DNA of 50,588 nucleotides, taken from JAOUEA01 sp039933515 (GTDB lineage Bacteria > Actinomycetota > UBA4738 > HRBIN12). This document shows, in pieces, positions 31,234 through 39,194 of this stretch. The notes below the pieces were generated by a model. It was not told where the DNA came from. It searched no databases and saw only the letters and a program-made list of their open reading frames with translations. The stretch covers positions 1-50,588 of the forward strand of contig JBDTNY010000013.1 of the NCBI GenBank assembly GCA_039933515.1, written 5' to 3'. Positions within the stretch are counted from its first letter, which is position 1. The number at the start of each line of letters is the position of its first letter. Made by a program: the position numbers and the translations under genes.

Positions 31234-32519
31234 GCGACAGCAAGAACCGGGAGGGGCTGCTCCTTCCCATCCTGATCCCCTTCGGGGCTCTGGGGGTGAT
31301 AGGGCTGGTCTTGTTCGGGTTCTCGAGGATCCTGTTGGCGATCTCGCACAACGCGGCCACCGTGGTGGCGCTCGTCGCGGCCGCCGGGATCTTGGCGACC
31401 GCGACGATCGTCGCCGGGCGCAAGAAGGTGACGGGCGGGTCGCTCGCATCCATGGTGGGCATATCGTCGGGCATCGCGATGATGATCGGCGGGCTCGCCG
31501 TCGTGGCGGTGGGTCCGCAGAAGGAAGCGGGCGAGGGCGGGAATGCCCAGGTCGTGACGCTGGCCGCCCCGGCGGGTGCGGCCGCCACTGGGTTCAGCAC
31601 GAAGTCGCTCGCGGTCGCCTCAGGCGAGGCGATCTCGCTCGAGTTCGATAACCAGGACCCCAACGTGTCCCACAACGTCGTGGTCTTCGCCGGAAAGGAC
31701 GACACGGCGCCCGAGCTGTTCAAGGGTGAGCTGGTGGCGGGCCCGAAGAAGGTGGCGTACGAGATCCCCGCGCTCGATCCGGGGAGCTACTTCTTCCACT
31801 GCGAGGTGCACCCCGCGACGATGCAAGGGGTCATCGAGGCGAGCGAGGGCGGAGGCGGCAGCCCCGGAGGCCCCGGGGTCACCCTGGTTGCCGAAGGGAT
31901 CGCGTTCGACACCGACAAGCTGCAGTTCCAGGCCGACGCCGAGACGGTGTTGACCTTCGACAACCGGGACGCCGACATCCCGCACAACATGGCGATCTAC
32001 AAGACCCCTGAGGACACGAGCCCGCTGTTCTTGGGCGAGCTCATCACCGGCCCGGCCACCGCCAAGTACACGATCCCCGCGCTCGCCGCCGGCAAGTACT
32101 ACTTCCATTGCGAGATCCATCCCAGCATGGAGGGCACGATCAGGGTGGGCGAGAGCGGTGGGGGCGGTGGTGGCGGCGTGCCGTCCGGGTCGCCGTCGGC
32201 AGTTCCCAGCGACGGCGCAGGTGGGTCCGGCACGGCGTCGATCGCGGCCGCTGGGCTCACGTTCGACACGTCGTCTCTCTCGTTTCCGGCGAACGAGCCC
32301 GTGACCTTGACGTTCGACAACACCGACGATGTCGGCACGACAGGACCGCACAACGTGGCGATCTACAAGGACGACACGCTGGCCGAAGTGCTGTTCCAGG
32401 GAGAGCTGGTGAGCGGTCCCGCGACGATCGACTACCAGGTGCCCGCCCTCGCGCCGGGGGAGTACTACTTCCAGTGTGACGTGCATCCGCCGATGAACGG
32501 GACCGTCAGCGTCGCCTGA
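31230..32519 (+). CDS. Membrane protein with three tandem cupredoxin domains
   Basis: A 429-residue protein. Three N-terminal membrane spans (about residues 11-38, 42-62 and 72-95) are followed by three blue-copper-like domains separated by Gly/Ser-rich linkers. Each domain keeps a full His-Cys-His-Met set: His148/Cys191/His194/Met198; His252/Cys294/His297/Met300; His374/Cys416/His419/Met422. The Cys-to-Met loop is C-x2-H-x3-M in domain 1 and C-x2-H-x2-M in domains 2 and 3. It could be a tethered electron wire to the caa3 oxidase or a copper store. It is translationally coupled to ctaG. Confidence 0.85.
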   Translation: MSDSKNREGLLLPILIPFGALGVIGLVLFGFSRILLAISHNAATVVALVAAAGILATATIVAGRKKVTGGSLASMVGISSGIAMMIGGLAVVAVGPQKEAGEGGNAQVVTLAAPAGAAATGFSTKSLAVASGEAISLEFDNQDPNVSHNVVVFAGKDDTAPELFKGELVAGPKKVAYEIPALDPGSYFFHCEVHPATMQGVIEASEGGGGSPGGPGVTLVAEGIAFDTDKLQFQADAETVLTFDNRDADIPHNMAIYKTPEDTSPLFLGELITGPATAKYTIPALAAGKYYFHCEIHPSMEGTIRVGESGGGGGGGVPSGSPSAVPSDGAGGSGTASIAAAGLTFDTSSLSFPANEPVTLTFDNTDDVGTTGPHNVAIYKDDTLAEVLFQGELVSGPATIDYQVPALAPGEYYFQCDVHPPMNGTVSVA

Positions 32520-32527
32520 AGCGCGCT

Positions 32528-32547
32528 GCGGGCTCTCCGAGGCCCGC
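32528..32547 (+). terminator. Hairpin after the cupredoxin gene
   Basis: GCGGGC and GCCCGC form a six-base stem with one further T-G pair, nine bases after the cupredoxin stop and just before a possible TAGCGT -10 box (32551-32556) for the next gene. There is no T-tract, so it would be a weak or Rho-aided terminator. Confidence 0.4.
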
Positions 32548-32565
32548 TGGTAGCGTGGTCCCACG

Positions 32566-33096
32566 ATGCGCAAGGTCCTCGCCGCCGTCCTGATCGCGGC
32601 CGCCGCGAGCGGGGCGTACGCGCTCTTCCTGTCGCGCGGCGACGACGGTGCGGCCAGCGGGGGTCCGGTCGCGATGAGCGCCCCGCTGCCCGCGCTGAAG
32701 GGCCCGTCGGTCTCGGGCGGCACGATCGACCTCGCCGATCTCCGCGGCCACGTCGCGGTCCTCAACGTGTGGGCGACCTGGTGCGACCCGTGCCGGGCGG
32801 AGCAGCCGGGCCTCGTCCGAGCGGCCCGGACGTATGCAGCCCGCGGCGTGCGGTTCGTCGGGCTGAACTACCAGGACAACACCGCGGCCGCGCGGGCCTG
32901 GGTCGACGAGTTCGACGTGCCCTACGACAGCCTCGTGGACGAGCAGGGCCGGTACGCCGATGACCTCGGGTTCCCGTACCTGCCCGACACCTATATCGTC
33001 GACGAGCGAGGGACGATCCGCTGGGTGATCTACGGCGAGACGAGCGAGGACGAAGTGGTGAGGCTGCTCGATCAGGTGCTTGCGGAGCAGCCGTGA
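32566..33096 (+). CDS. TlpA/ResA-like thiol-disulfide oxidoreductase
   Basis: A 176-residue exported thioredoxin-fold protein anchored by an N-terminal span (about residues 4-22). The active site is WATWCDPC (Cys73, Cys76), followed by the TlpA-type insert GVRFVGLNYQDNTAAARAWV and the cis-Pro segment LPDTYIVDERG. It is the natural partner of CcdA for reducing apocytochrome c cysteines, and could also deliver reductant for CuA assembly. It begins 46 bases after the cupredoxin gene, with its own possible promoter. Confidence 0.88.
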   Translation: MRKVLAAVLIAAAASGAYALFLSRGDDGAASGGPVAMSAPLPALKGPSVSGGTIDLADLRGHVAVLNVWATWCDPCRAEQPGLVRAARTYAARGVRFVGLNYQDNTAAARAWVDEFDVPYDSLVDEQGRYADDLGFPYLPDTYIVDERGTIRWVIYGETSEDEVVRLLDQVLAEQP

Positions 33097-33114
33097 TGCC
33101 GGCCCACGGAGGTG

Positions 33115-34929
33115 CTAGCTCGCCAGCGCGTCGACCGCGACCGCCCCGAACAGTGCGGCCAGGTACAGGATCGAGTACTTGAAGAGGGCCCAGCTGCCGT
33201 CGGTGGTGGGGCGGCGCCAGAGCACCAGCGCGCGATACACGAACACGCCGCCGGTCCCCAGCGCGGTCGCCAGGTAGATCGGGCCCATCGACGCCACGGG
33301 AACGAGCAGCAGCGTCGTGCCGAACAGGACGAGCGAGTACAAGAAGATCTGCCGGCGGGTCTCGTCCTCGCCCTTGACCACGGGCAGCATCGGGACGCCG
33401 GCTGCGGCGTAGTCGCCGCTGAACCGCATCGCGAGCGCCCAGAAGTGCGGTGGGGTCCACACGAAGACGATCGCGAACAGGACCCAGGCGGGGGCCGCGA
33501 GCGTGCCGGTCACGGCGGCCCAGCCCACCAACGCCGGTACCGCGCCGGCGGCCCCGCCGATCACGATGTTCTGCGCGGTGGATCGCTTCAGCCACATCGT
33601 GTAGACGAACACGTAGAAGGCGATCGCCGAGAGCGCGAGCGTCGCGGCCAGGACGTTCACGGTGATCGACAGGAACACGTAGGAGATCGCCCCAAGGCCG
33701 AACCCGAACCGCAGCGCATGCTCGACCGTGACGGCGTGCGCGGGGAGCGGCCGCTGTCGGGTGCGCTTCATCAGCTCGTCGATATCGCGATCCAAGTACA
33801 TGTTGATCGCGTTGGCCGAGCCCGCCGCGAGCGTCCCGCCCAGGAGCGTCGCGAGGATCAGCCAGACCGAGGGCACCCCCCGGGCGGCGAGGATCATCGC
33901 CGGCACCGTGGTGATCAGCAGCAGCACGATGATGCGGGGCTTCGTGAGGCGGTAGTAGGCCGTGATCGTGTCGCGGACCGACGCCGGGGGAGCCTGCGAA
34001 CCGGCGTCGTCGATGAACGGCTCGACGTCACCGGAACTCGAGCGGAGGCGACCCCGCGTCAGGGTGGCGAGCGCAACCAGGGTGGCCCAGATCAGCACGG
34101 CGAACGCCACGTGCAGCACGACCGCCCACGGGCGTAGCCGCGTGAAGACGTTTGCGGCGCCCACGGCGATCTGTGCGACGAAGAAGACGGCGCCGAGCGT
34201 CGCCACGCGGACGAGGACGGGTGAGCGCTGGGCCGAGGTGCGTGCCCGCACCATCACCCACGTGACCAGCAGGAACGCGGACAGGGCGAGCACGCGGTGC
34301 AGGAACATCGGGGTCGTGACCCCGCCCAAGGTCGGGACGAGCCGCCCATCCATCAGCGGCCAGTCACGGAACGCCAAGCCGGTGCGAGGGCCTTCCGCCC
34401 GGATGTACGTGCCCACGAGCAGCAGGGCGCCGGTCACGCCCGCCGACCACACCGTGAGCCGCGAGAACCCGCGGGACGACCCCGTTCCGACGTGCGCGCT
34501 CGTGGTGAGCGAGGCGGTCGCCACGTACACGACGAAGGCGATCAGCGCCAGCGCGACGAGGAAGTGGGCGGTCACCCACCAGGGGTCGAGTTCGGTGGCG
34601 ACGACGCGGTACCCGAGCACGGCCTGGCCGAGGACCAGGGGAAACGTCGCGATCGCGGGCCACAGGATCCTCGGCTGATCGCGGCGGTCGATCCAGGCCG
34701 AGATCCCAAGCCCGAGCGTGAGGCAGATCACCAGGAACGCGAAGGCTCGATGGGAGAACTCGATCAGCGAATGCACCGTGCCACTCGGGAAGAGCTGTCC
34801 CGCGTGGCACTGGGGCCAGGTGGAGCAGCCGAGCCCGGAGCCGGTGCCCCGGACCAGGCCGCCCACCGCGAACAGCACGACCGTGACGGCGGCGGTGGCG
34901 ACGGCGAGCTTCTGGAAGCGGGTGCGCAT
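33115..34929 (-). CDS. Heme A synthase-heme O synthase fusion (CtaA-CtaB)
   Basis: A 604-residue fusion. Residues 1-290 are CtaA/COX15: a Cys pair at 35 and 41 (GCSTWPQCH), Glu57 and His60 in the first half, and His residues in FLHRVLALS and VVLHVAFAV, positions like those of Bacillus CtaA. After a linker near residues 295-315, residues 316-604 are CtaB/COX10 prenyltransferase with NAINMYLDRDID (Asp-rich), KRTRQRPLP and GVPMLPVV. CtaB farnesylates heme b to heme O and CtaA oxidises it to heme A, so the fusion channels both steps for the caa3 oxidase. The frame stays open upstream, but the ATG at 34929 matches the CtaA N-terminus. Confidence 0.92.
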   Translation of the reverse strand: MRTRFQKLAVATAAVTVVLFAVGGLVRGTGSGLGCSTWPQCHAGQLFPSGTVHSLIEFSHRAFAFLVICLTLGLGISAWIDRRDQPRILWPAIATFPLVLGQAVLGYRVVATELDPWWVTAHFLVALALIAFVVYVATASLTTSAHVGTGSSRGFSRLTVWSAGVTGALLLVGTYIRAEGPRTGLAFRDWPLMDGRLVPTLGGVTTPMFLHRVLALSAFLLVTWVMVRARTSAQRSPVLVRVATLGAVFFVAQIAVGAANVFTRLRPWAVVLHVAFAVLIWATLVALATLTRGRLRSSSGDVEPFIDDAGSQAPPASVRDTITAYYRLTKPRIIVLLLITTVPAMILAARGVPSVWLILATLLGGTLAAGSANAINMYLDRDIDELMKRTRQRPLPAHAVTVEHALRFGFGLGAISYVFLSITVNVLAATLALSAIAFYVFVYTMWLKRSTAQNIVIGGAAGAVPALVGWAAVTGTLAAPAWVLFAIVFVWTPPHFWALAMRFSGDYAAAGVPMLPVVKGEDETRRQIFLYSLVLFGTTLLLVPVASMGPIYLATALGTGGVFVYRALVLWRRPTTDGSWALFKYSILYLAALFGAVAVDALAS

Positions 34930-34997
34930 GAGGGCCGACCTATGATATCGGCCGCGGGCTGTCCTGCGGGGCCGGCGTGCGCGCGGGCCGGGCTTGG

Positions 34998-35003
34998 GAT
35001 ACT
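34998..35003 (+). promoter_or_regulatory. Possible -10 box GATACT of a leaderless gene
   Basis: GATACT ends seven bases before the ATG at 35011. It lies in the 81-base divergent gap shared with the ctaA-ctaB fusion gene. Confidence 0.35.
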
Positions 35004-35010
35004 GGCCTCC

Positions 35011-35916
35011 ATGACGACCCTGCCGCAGGCCGGTGCCGCGCCCTCGTCGGCCGAGCTCGGAGGCCGCATCGACGCGACACTCCAGGAGTTCCTGGGCTCC
35101 GCCGAACGCGAGCTGTGCGCGAGCGATCCGTCGGCGTCGCCGCTGATCGAGGAGATCCGCCGCCTTCTGGGCGCCGGAGGCAAGCGGCTGCGTCCGGCCT
35201 TCTGCTACTGGGGGTTCCGGGCCACGGGAAGACCCGACGGCGAGCCCATCGTGCGTGCCTCCGCGGCGCTCGAGCTGCTGCACACGATGGCGCTCGTGCA
35301 CGACGATGTGATGGACGAGGCGAGCGAGCGACGAGGGGTGCCATCGACTCACGTCCACCTTGAAGCCGTCCTCGCCGGCGTGCCGGATCCGACCGCCCGA
35401 CGTCATGCCGCGATCTCCGCGGCGATCATCGTCGGCGACCTGGCGGTGGTCCTCGCGGACCGGCTCTTCCTGGAGGCCGGGTTCGAGCCGGCGGTGACGA
35501 TCGACGCGCTCAGCTCCTACCACCGGATGAGGATGGCCACGGCGGCGGGCCAATTCCTGGATGTCGCCATGACGGTCGCGGGCGATCCTGCCGCGGTCCG
35601 CCGGGCGGCAGTCCTCAAGGGGGGCGCGTATACGGTCGAGGGGCCGCTCGAGATCGGCGCGGCGCTCGCGGGGGCGAACGATCGACAGCGCGACGCCCTC
35701 CGGCGATTCGGGGCGCCGTTGAGCGCGGCGTTCCAGCTTCGAGACGATCTCGTGGACGGAGAAGGCGCGCACGGCGCCACGCCCGGGCAGGTCAACGCGC
35801 TCGTGCGAGAGGCGCTCGATGCGCTCGATGCGCTCGAGGCGCCCGCGTCAGCGGAGCTCGACCCCGGGGCCGCGCACGCGCTTCGCGCCTTGGCACACCG
35901 GCTGGAGATGCCGTGA
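35011..35916 (+). CDS. Polyprenyl diphosphate synthase
   Basis: A 301-residue trans-isoprenyl diphosphate synthase. The first Asp-rich motif is VHDDVMDEASERRG, the GGKRLRP segment binds isopentenyl diphosphate, and the second Asp-rich motif is QLRDDLVD. Residues before the first motif (ALELLHTMALVHDD) include small and bulky side chains that do not settle product length; geranylgeranyl or longer chain is likely, given the menaquinone context. Its stop overlaps the next gene (GTGA). It probably supplies the side chain for menaquinone or other isoprenoids used by the respiratory chain. Confidence 0.88.
   Translation: MTTLPQAGAAPSSAELGGRIDATLQEFLGSAERELCASDPSASPLIEEIRRLLGAGGKRLRPAFCYWGFRATGRPDGEPIVRASAALELLHTMALVHDDVMDEASERRGVPSTHVHLEAVLAGVPDPTARRHAAISAAIIVGDLAVVLADRLFLEAGFEPAVTIDALSSYHRMRMATAAGQFLDVAMTVAGDPAAVRRAAVLKGGAYTVEGPLEIGAALAGANDRQRDALRRFGAPLSAAFQLRDDLVDGEGAHGATPGQVNALVREALDALDALEAPASAELDPGAAHALRALAHRLEMP
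35812..35838 (+). repeat. In-frame nine-base tandem repeat
   Basis: GCGCTCGAT is repeated twice and followed by GCGCTCGAG, coding for Ala-Leu-Asp/Glu three times near the C-terminus of the prenyl synthase. The reading frame is kept. Confidence 0.7.
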
Positions 35917-36338
35917 CAGACGACCTCGAGGGGCTGCGCCGGGCGTTCCGCGACGTCCCGGCTTGCCGCGTGGCGACGGCGCGCGCCGACGGCGGGCCGC
36001 ATCTGGCGACCCGCTGGTTCGTCTGGCGCGAGGACGGGCTGTGGTTGGCGACGCGCGTCGGCGACACCACCTGGGAGCTCGCGAGCCGTGATCCGCGGGT
36101 CTCGATCGTGATCGACCGAGGTCGCGACTGGGTCGAACTCGCGGGGGTACGGATCGAAGGCGTCGCCGAGCTGTTCCCGGCCGAGCATCCGGACCTTCGC
36201 GACCCGATGTCGGCCTGGCACGAGAAGTACCGGTCGATGCTCGCCGGCGACGGGTTCGAGCGCCTCGCCTCCCAGGTGCCGGTGCTCGGGTTCCTCCACG
36301 TCGCGCCGTCGCGCGTCGATGCATGGGATCACCGCTGA
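35913..36338 (+). CDS. Pyridoxamine 5'-phosphate oxidase-like (split-barrel) protein
   Basis: A 141-residue split-barrel flavin/F420-binding fold protein. VATARADGGPHLATRWFVW and DPRVSIVIDRGRDWVELAGVRIEGVAEL are the typical beta strands of the PPOX family, including actinobacterial F420-dependent members. Cofactor and substrate are unknown. It starts with GTG overlapping the prenyl synthase stop, so a role in isoprenoid or quinone metabolism is possible. A 119-base gap with a promoter and Rex operator follows. Confidence 0.75.
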   Translation: MTDDLEGLRRAFRDVPACRVATARADGGPHLATRWFVWREDGLWLATRVGDTTWELASRDPRVSIVIDRGRDWVELAGVRIEGVAELFPAEHPDLRDPMSAWHEKYRSMLAGDGFERLASQVPVLGFLHVAPSRVDAWDHR

Positions 36339-36381
36339 ACCGGGGATTGCGGGTACCGGGAGGCCGTCGTAGCCTCGATTC

Positions 36382-36409
36382 GTGACGGTTTTCGTGGGTG
36401 CGGTAATCT
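36382..36409 (+). promoter_or_regulatory. Predicted promoter for geranylgeranyl reductase and nuo genes
   Basis: GTGACG (36382-36387) and TAATCT (36404-36409) are spaced by 16 bases. A start near 36416 would put the Rex operator at about +6 to +25, a position where binding blocks transcription. Confidence 0.55.
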
Positions 36410-36420
36410 CTGCCGTACGC

Positions 36421-36440
36421 CTTGTGAAATCTTTCACAAG
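36421..36440 (+). promoter_or_regulatory. Rex operator
   Basis: CTTGTGAAATCTTTCACAAG is an inverted repeat with nine-base perfect arms and a two-base centre. Its core TTGTGAAATCTTTCACAA matches the general Rex operator TTGTGAA-N4-TTCACAA. It lies 17 bases before the geranylgeranyl reductase start codon. Rex is encoded at 17387-18100 in the window. Confidence 0.85.
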
Positions 36441-36457
36441 CTCTGAGGGGAGTGCGG

Positions 36458-37714
36458 TTGAGCGCTGAGCGCACGATCGATACCGATGTCCTGGTCGTGG
36501 GGGCCGGCCCTGGCGGCTCGGCCGCCGCCTACCACCTCGCCCGCCACGGCGTCGATGTCACGGTCGTCGACAAGACCGCGTTCCCGCGCGAGAAGGTCTG
36601 CGGAGACGGACTCACACCGCGCAGCGTCGCCGCGATGCTCCGGATGGGGATCGACCCCGAGCGCGAGCCGGGATTCGAGAAGGTCCTTGGCCTCCGCGTG
36701 TACTCGCGGACGGCCACGATCGAGCTGCCATGGCCCGAGCTCTCGAGCTGGCCCGCCTACGGCCTGGTCATGCCGAGGATCGACTTCGACCACATGTTGG
36801 TGCAGCGCGCCGAGAAGGCCGGCGCCCGTTTCATGGAGCGGACCGAGGCGATCGAGCCGACGTTCGCCGACGGCTGGGTCACGGGCGCACTCGTGCGGCC
36901 CGCGGAGGACAAGGACGCCGATCCCACCCGGATCAACGCCCGGTTCACGATCGCGGCCGATGGAGCCGCCAGCCGCTTCGCCAAGCCCGCCGGGATCCGG
37001 CGCGACGATTCGCGCCCGCTCGGGATCGCGGCCCGGCGGTACTACCGGACTCCGTACCACCCCGGCCCCTGGTTCGAATCGTGGCTCGATCTGTGGGAAG
37101 GCGACCTGCTGCTTCCCGGCTACGGCTGGCTGTTCCCCGTGGAGGGAGGCCGCATCAACCTGGGAGCCGGGCTGCTCAATACCTTCAAGGACTTCAAGCA
37201 GGTCTCCGCGCAGCGGCTCTTCAACGCGTTCGCCACGATGCTGCCCCCCGAGTGGGAGATCGACGAGGACCACGCCGAGGGGCGCGTGCTCTCCGGGCCG
37301 CTGCCGATGAGCATGAACCGCGTGCCGTGCGTGGTTCCCGGCATGCTGCTGATCGGTGACGCGGCCGGGGCCGTGAACCCGTTCAACGGCGAAGGTATCG
37401 CCTACGCGATCGAGACCGGCGAGATCGCCTCCGAGCTCGTGCACGAGGCGCTGGTGAAGGATCGCCCGGGGCTCACGATGAGCTACCCAGCCGTACTAGA
37501 GGAGCGGTACGGCGCCTATTTCAAGATAGGGCGTGGGTTCGCCAAGGTGATCGGCCGTCCCGCGATCATGAGCCAGGCCACGAAGTATCTGCTTCCCAAT
37601 CCCAAGGTGATGGGCTTCGCGATGCGGGTGATGGCCAACCTCACCGACGGCAGAGACGGCGACGCGCAGGACAAGCTGTTCTATGTGCTCCAGCGGTTGG
37701 CGAAGGCCGCATGA
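36458..37714 (+). CDS. Geranylgeranyl reductase family FAD oxidoreductase
   Basis: A 418-residue FAD-dependent reductase. VLVVGAGPGGSAAAYHLARHG binds the FAD adenosine, KVCGDGLTPRSV is the family segment after it, and IGDAAGAVNPFNGEGIAYAI is the second FAD motif. Such enzymes saturate double bonds in isoprenoid chains; in actinobacteria this position directly before nuoA suggests a menaquinone reductase (MenJ-like). The TTG at 36458 is used because GAGGGGAG is five bases upstream; the GTG six bases earlier is too close to it. It lies immediately downstream of the Rex operator, so it is the first Rex target. Confidence 0.88.
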   Translation: MSAERTIDTDVLVVGAGPGGSAAAYHLARHGVDVTVVDKTAFPREKVCGDGLTPRSVAAMLRMGIDPEREPGFEKVLGLRVYSRTATIELPWPELSSWPAYGLVMPRIDFDHMLVQRAEKAGARFMERTEAIEPTFADGWVTGALVRPAEDKDADPTRINARFTIAADGAASRFAKPAGIRRDDSRPLGIAARRYYRTPYHPGPWFESWLDLWEGDLLLPGYGWLFPVEGGRINLGAGLLNTFKDFKQVSAQRLFNAFATMLPPEWEIDEDHAEGRVLSGPLPMSMNRVPCVVPGMLLIGDAAGAVNPFNGEGIAYAIETGEIASELVHEALVKDRPGLTMSYPAVLEERYGAYFKIGRGFAKVIGRPAIMSQATKYLLPNPKVMGFAMRVMANLTDGRDGDAQDKLFYVLQRLAKAA

Positions 37715-37717
37715 CAG

Positions 37718-37723
37718 TAGGAT
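37718..37723 (+). promoter_or_regulatory. Probable internal -10 box TAGGAT before nuoA
   Basis: TAGGAT ends seven bases before the GTG of nuoA, in the 16-base gap after geranylgeranyl reductase. It may give a leaderless nuo transcript that escapes the upstream Rex site. Confidence 0.4.
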
Positions 37724-37730
37724 TCCCGCC

Positions 37731-38180
37731 GTGCTGATCGACTACCTGCCGATCGTCGTGATGGGCGTGCTCGCCGTGGCGTTCTCTGTCGGGTCGCTCG
37801 CTGCCTCCTCGTTCCTGCGGCCCGACCATCCCACCGCGGTCAAGCTCTCGGCGTACGAATGCGGCAACGACCCGGTCCGGCTGCCCAAGGGCGAGCGGTT
37901 CAGCGTCAAGTTCTACGTCGTCGCGATGCTTTTCATCATCTTCGACATCGAGACGATCTTCTTGTTCCCCTGGGCGGTCACGTTCCGTCAGCTGGGTCTG
38001 TTCGGGCTCGCAGAGATGGCCGTGTTCATCGCGCTGGTGTTTGTCGCCTACGTCTATATCTGGCGCAAGGGCGGCCTGGACTGGGCCGAGACCGCCGTGA
38101 CGCCCGTCGACGAGGCGATCGTGGCGTCCCCGAGCGAGACCACCCTCGACCCCTTGCAGGAGGCGCTCCATGCCGGTTGA
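37731..38180 (+). CDS. nuoA: NADH-quinone oxidoreductase subunit A
   Basis: A 149-residue, three-span subunit of complex I. YECGNDPVRLPKGERFSVKFYVVAML and FDIETIFLFPWAV are the ND3 signatures, including the Cys-containing loop of the quinone channel and the acidic residues of the second span. The C-terminus is a little longer than in E. coli. The GTG start has no ribosome site but a well-placed TAGGAT box. It overlaps nuoB by 11 bases. Confidence 0.94.
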   Translation: MLIDYLPIVVMGVLAVAFSVGSLAASSFLRPDHPTAVKLSAYECGNDPVRLPKGERFSVKFYVVAMLFIIFDIETIFLFPWAVTFRQLGLFGLAEMAVFIALVFVAYVYIWRKGGLDWAETAVTPVDEAIVASPSETTLDPLQEALHAG

Positions 38181-38688
38181 GCGCGTCGAAGGGGTCCAGC
38201 TGGGGAGGACGCCCGAGGAGGTCGAGGAGGAGGTCGAGCGGGGAGTCCTGCTCACCTCCCTCGACAAGGCGGTGGGCTGGGCTCGCAAGCAGTCGATGTG
38301 GCCGGCCACGTTCGGGCTCGCGTGCTGCGCGATCGAGATGATGTCGACGGGCGCCGGCAAGTACGACCTTTCGCGCTGGGGGATGGAGCTGTTCCGCGCC
38401 TCACCGCGACAGGCAGATCTCATGATCGTCGCTGGGCGCGTGAGCCAGAAGATGGCCCCGGTGCTGCGGCGGATCTACGACCAGATGCCCGAGCCCAAGT
38501 GGGTCATCTCGATGGGGGTATGCGCGTCGGCGGGCGGCATGTTCACGAACTACGCCATCGTCCAGGGCGTCGACACGATCGTGCCGGTCGACGTGTACGT
38601 GCCCGGTTGCCCGCCCAAGCCGGAGATGCTGATGCACGGGATATTGACCCTGCAGCAGAAGGTCCGGACCGAGGGGACCTTCAAGTGA
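38170..38688 (+). CDS. nuoB: NADH-quinone oxidoreductase subunit B
   Basis: A 172-residue peripheral-arm subunit that carries cluster N2, the last cluster before quinone. The ligands are in GLACCAIEMM (two adjacent Cys), GVCASAGG and VYVPGCPPKPE. The ribosome site AGGAGG is six bases before the ATG, inside the nuoA end. nuoC follows with a GTGA overlap. Confidence 0.96.
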   Translation: MPVERVEGVQLGRTPEEVEEEVERGVLLTSLDKAVGWARKQSMWPATFGLACCAIEMMSTGAGKYDLSRWGMELFRASPRQADLMIVAGRVSQKMAPVLRRIYDQMPEPKWVISMGVCASAGGMFTNYAIVQGVDTIVPVDVYVPGCPPKPEMLMHGILTLQQKVRTEGTFK

Positions 38689-39191
38689 CCGTGGCGATCG
38701 CACTGCCCGAGCTCGCGGAGCGGATCCGGGCGCGCTGTCCCGACACGCTGGTGGCGCGGGGCGAGGTCACCGCGATCGTCGATCGGGACGACCTCCTCGA
38801 GACCCTCGGGTGGCTGCGCGCCGAGCTCGATCTCGGGTTCCTCTCGTGCGTGACCGCCACCGACCACCCTGGGAGCGAGCCGCGGTACCGCGTCGTCTAC
38901 GAGCTGCGCTCGATCGAGGGTCATCATCGCGCTCGGGTCAAGGTCGGCCTCGCCGATGGCGACGCTCGGATCCCCAGCGTGACGTCGATCTTCCCGACCG
39001 CGAACTGGCACGAACGGGAGACCTTCGACTTCTACGGGATCGTGTTCGACGGTCACCCCGCCCTCACGCGGATCCTCCTGCCCGAGGACTGGGAAGGCCA
39101 TCCGCTCCGTAAGACCGAGGCGCTCGGCGGCGTGAACACCCGCTACCACGGCGCATTCATCCCACCCGTCGACACGCGCACGACGACCTGA
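38685..39191 (+). CDS. nuoC: NADH-quinone oxidoreductase subunit C
   Basis: A 168-residue 30-kDa-type subunit. The signature ANWHERETFDFYGIVFDGHP and LPEDWEGHPLRK are present near the C-terminus. It is a separate protein, not fused to NuoD as in E. coli. The GTG overlaps nuoB stop; another GTG two codons later is possible. Confidence 0.94.
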   Translation: MTVAIALPELAERIRARCPDTLVARGEVTAIVDRDDLLETLGWLRAELDLGFLSCVTATDHPGSEPRYRVVYELRSIEGHHRARVKVGLADGDARIPSVTSIFPTANWHERETFDFYGIVFDGHPALTRILLPEDWEGHPLRKTEALGGVNTRYHGAFIPPVDTRTTT

Positions 39192-39194
39192 CCG

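Noticed and set aside
32160..32235. Gly-rich repetitive DNA in the cupredoxin gene as a possible repeat element
   Set aside because: It is the coding sequence of a Gly/Ser linker between domains 2 and 3 and stays in frame.
34930..35772. N-terminal extension of the CtaA-CtaB frame
   Set aside because: It is antisense to the prenyl synthase gene and of low-complexity Arg-rich composition. The ATG at 34929 matches the CtaA N-terminus.
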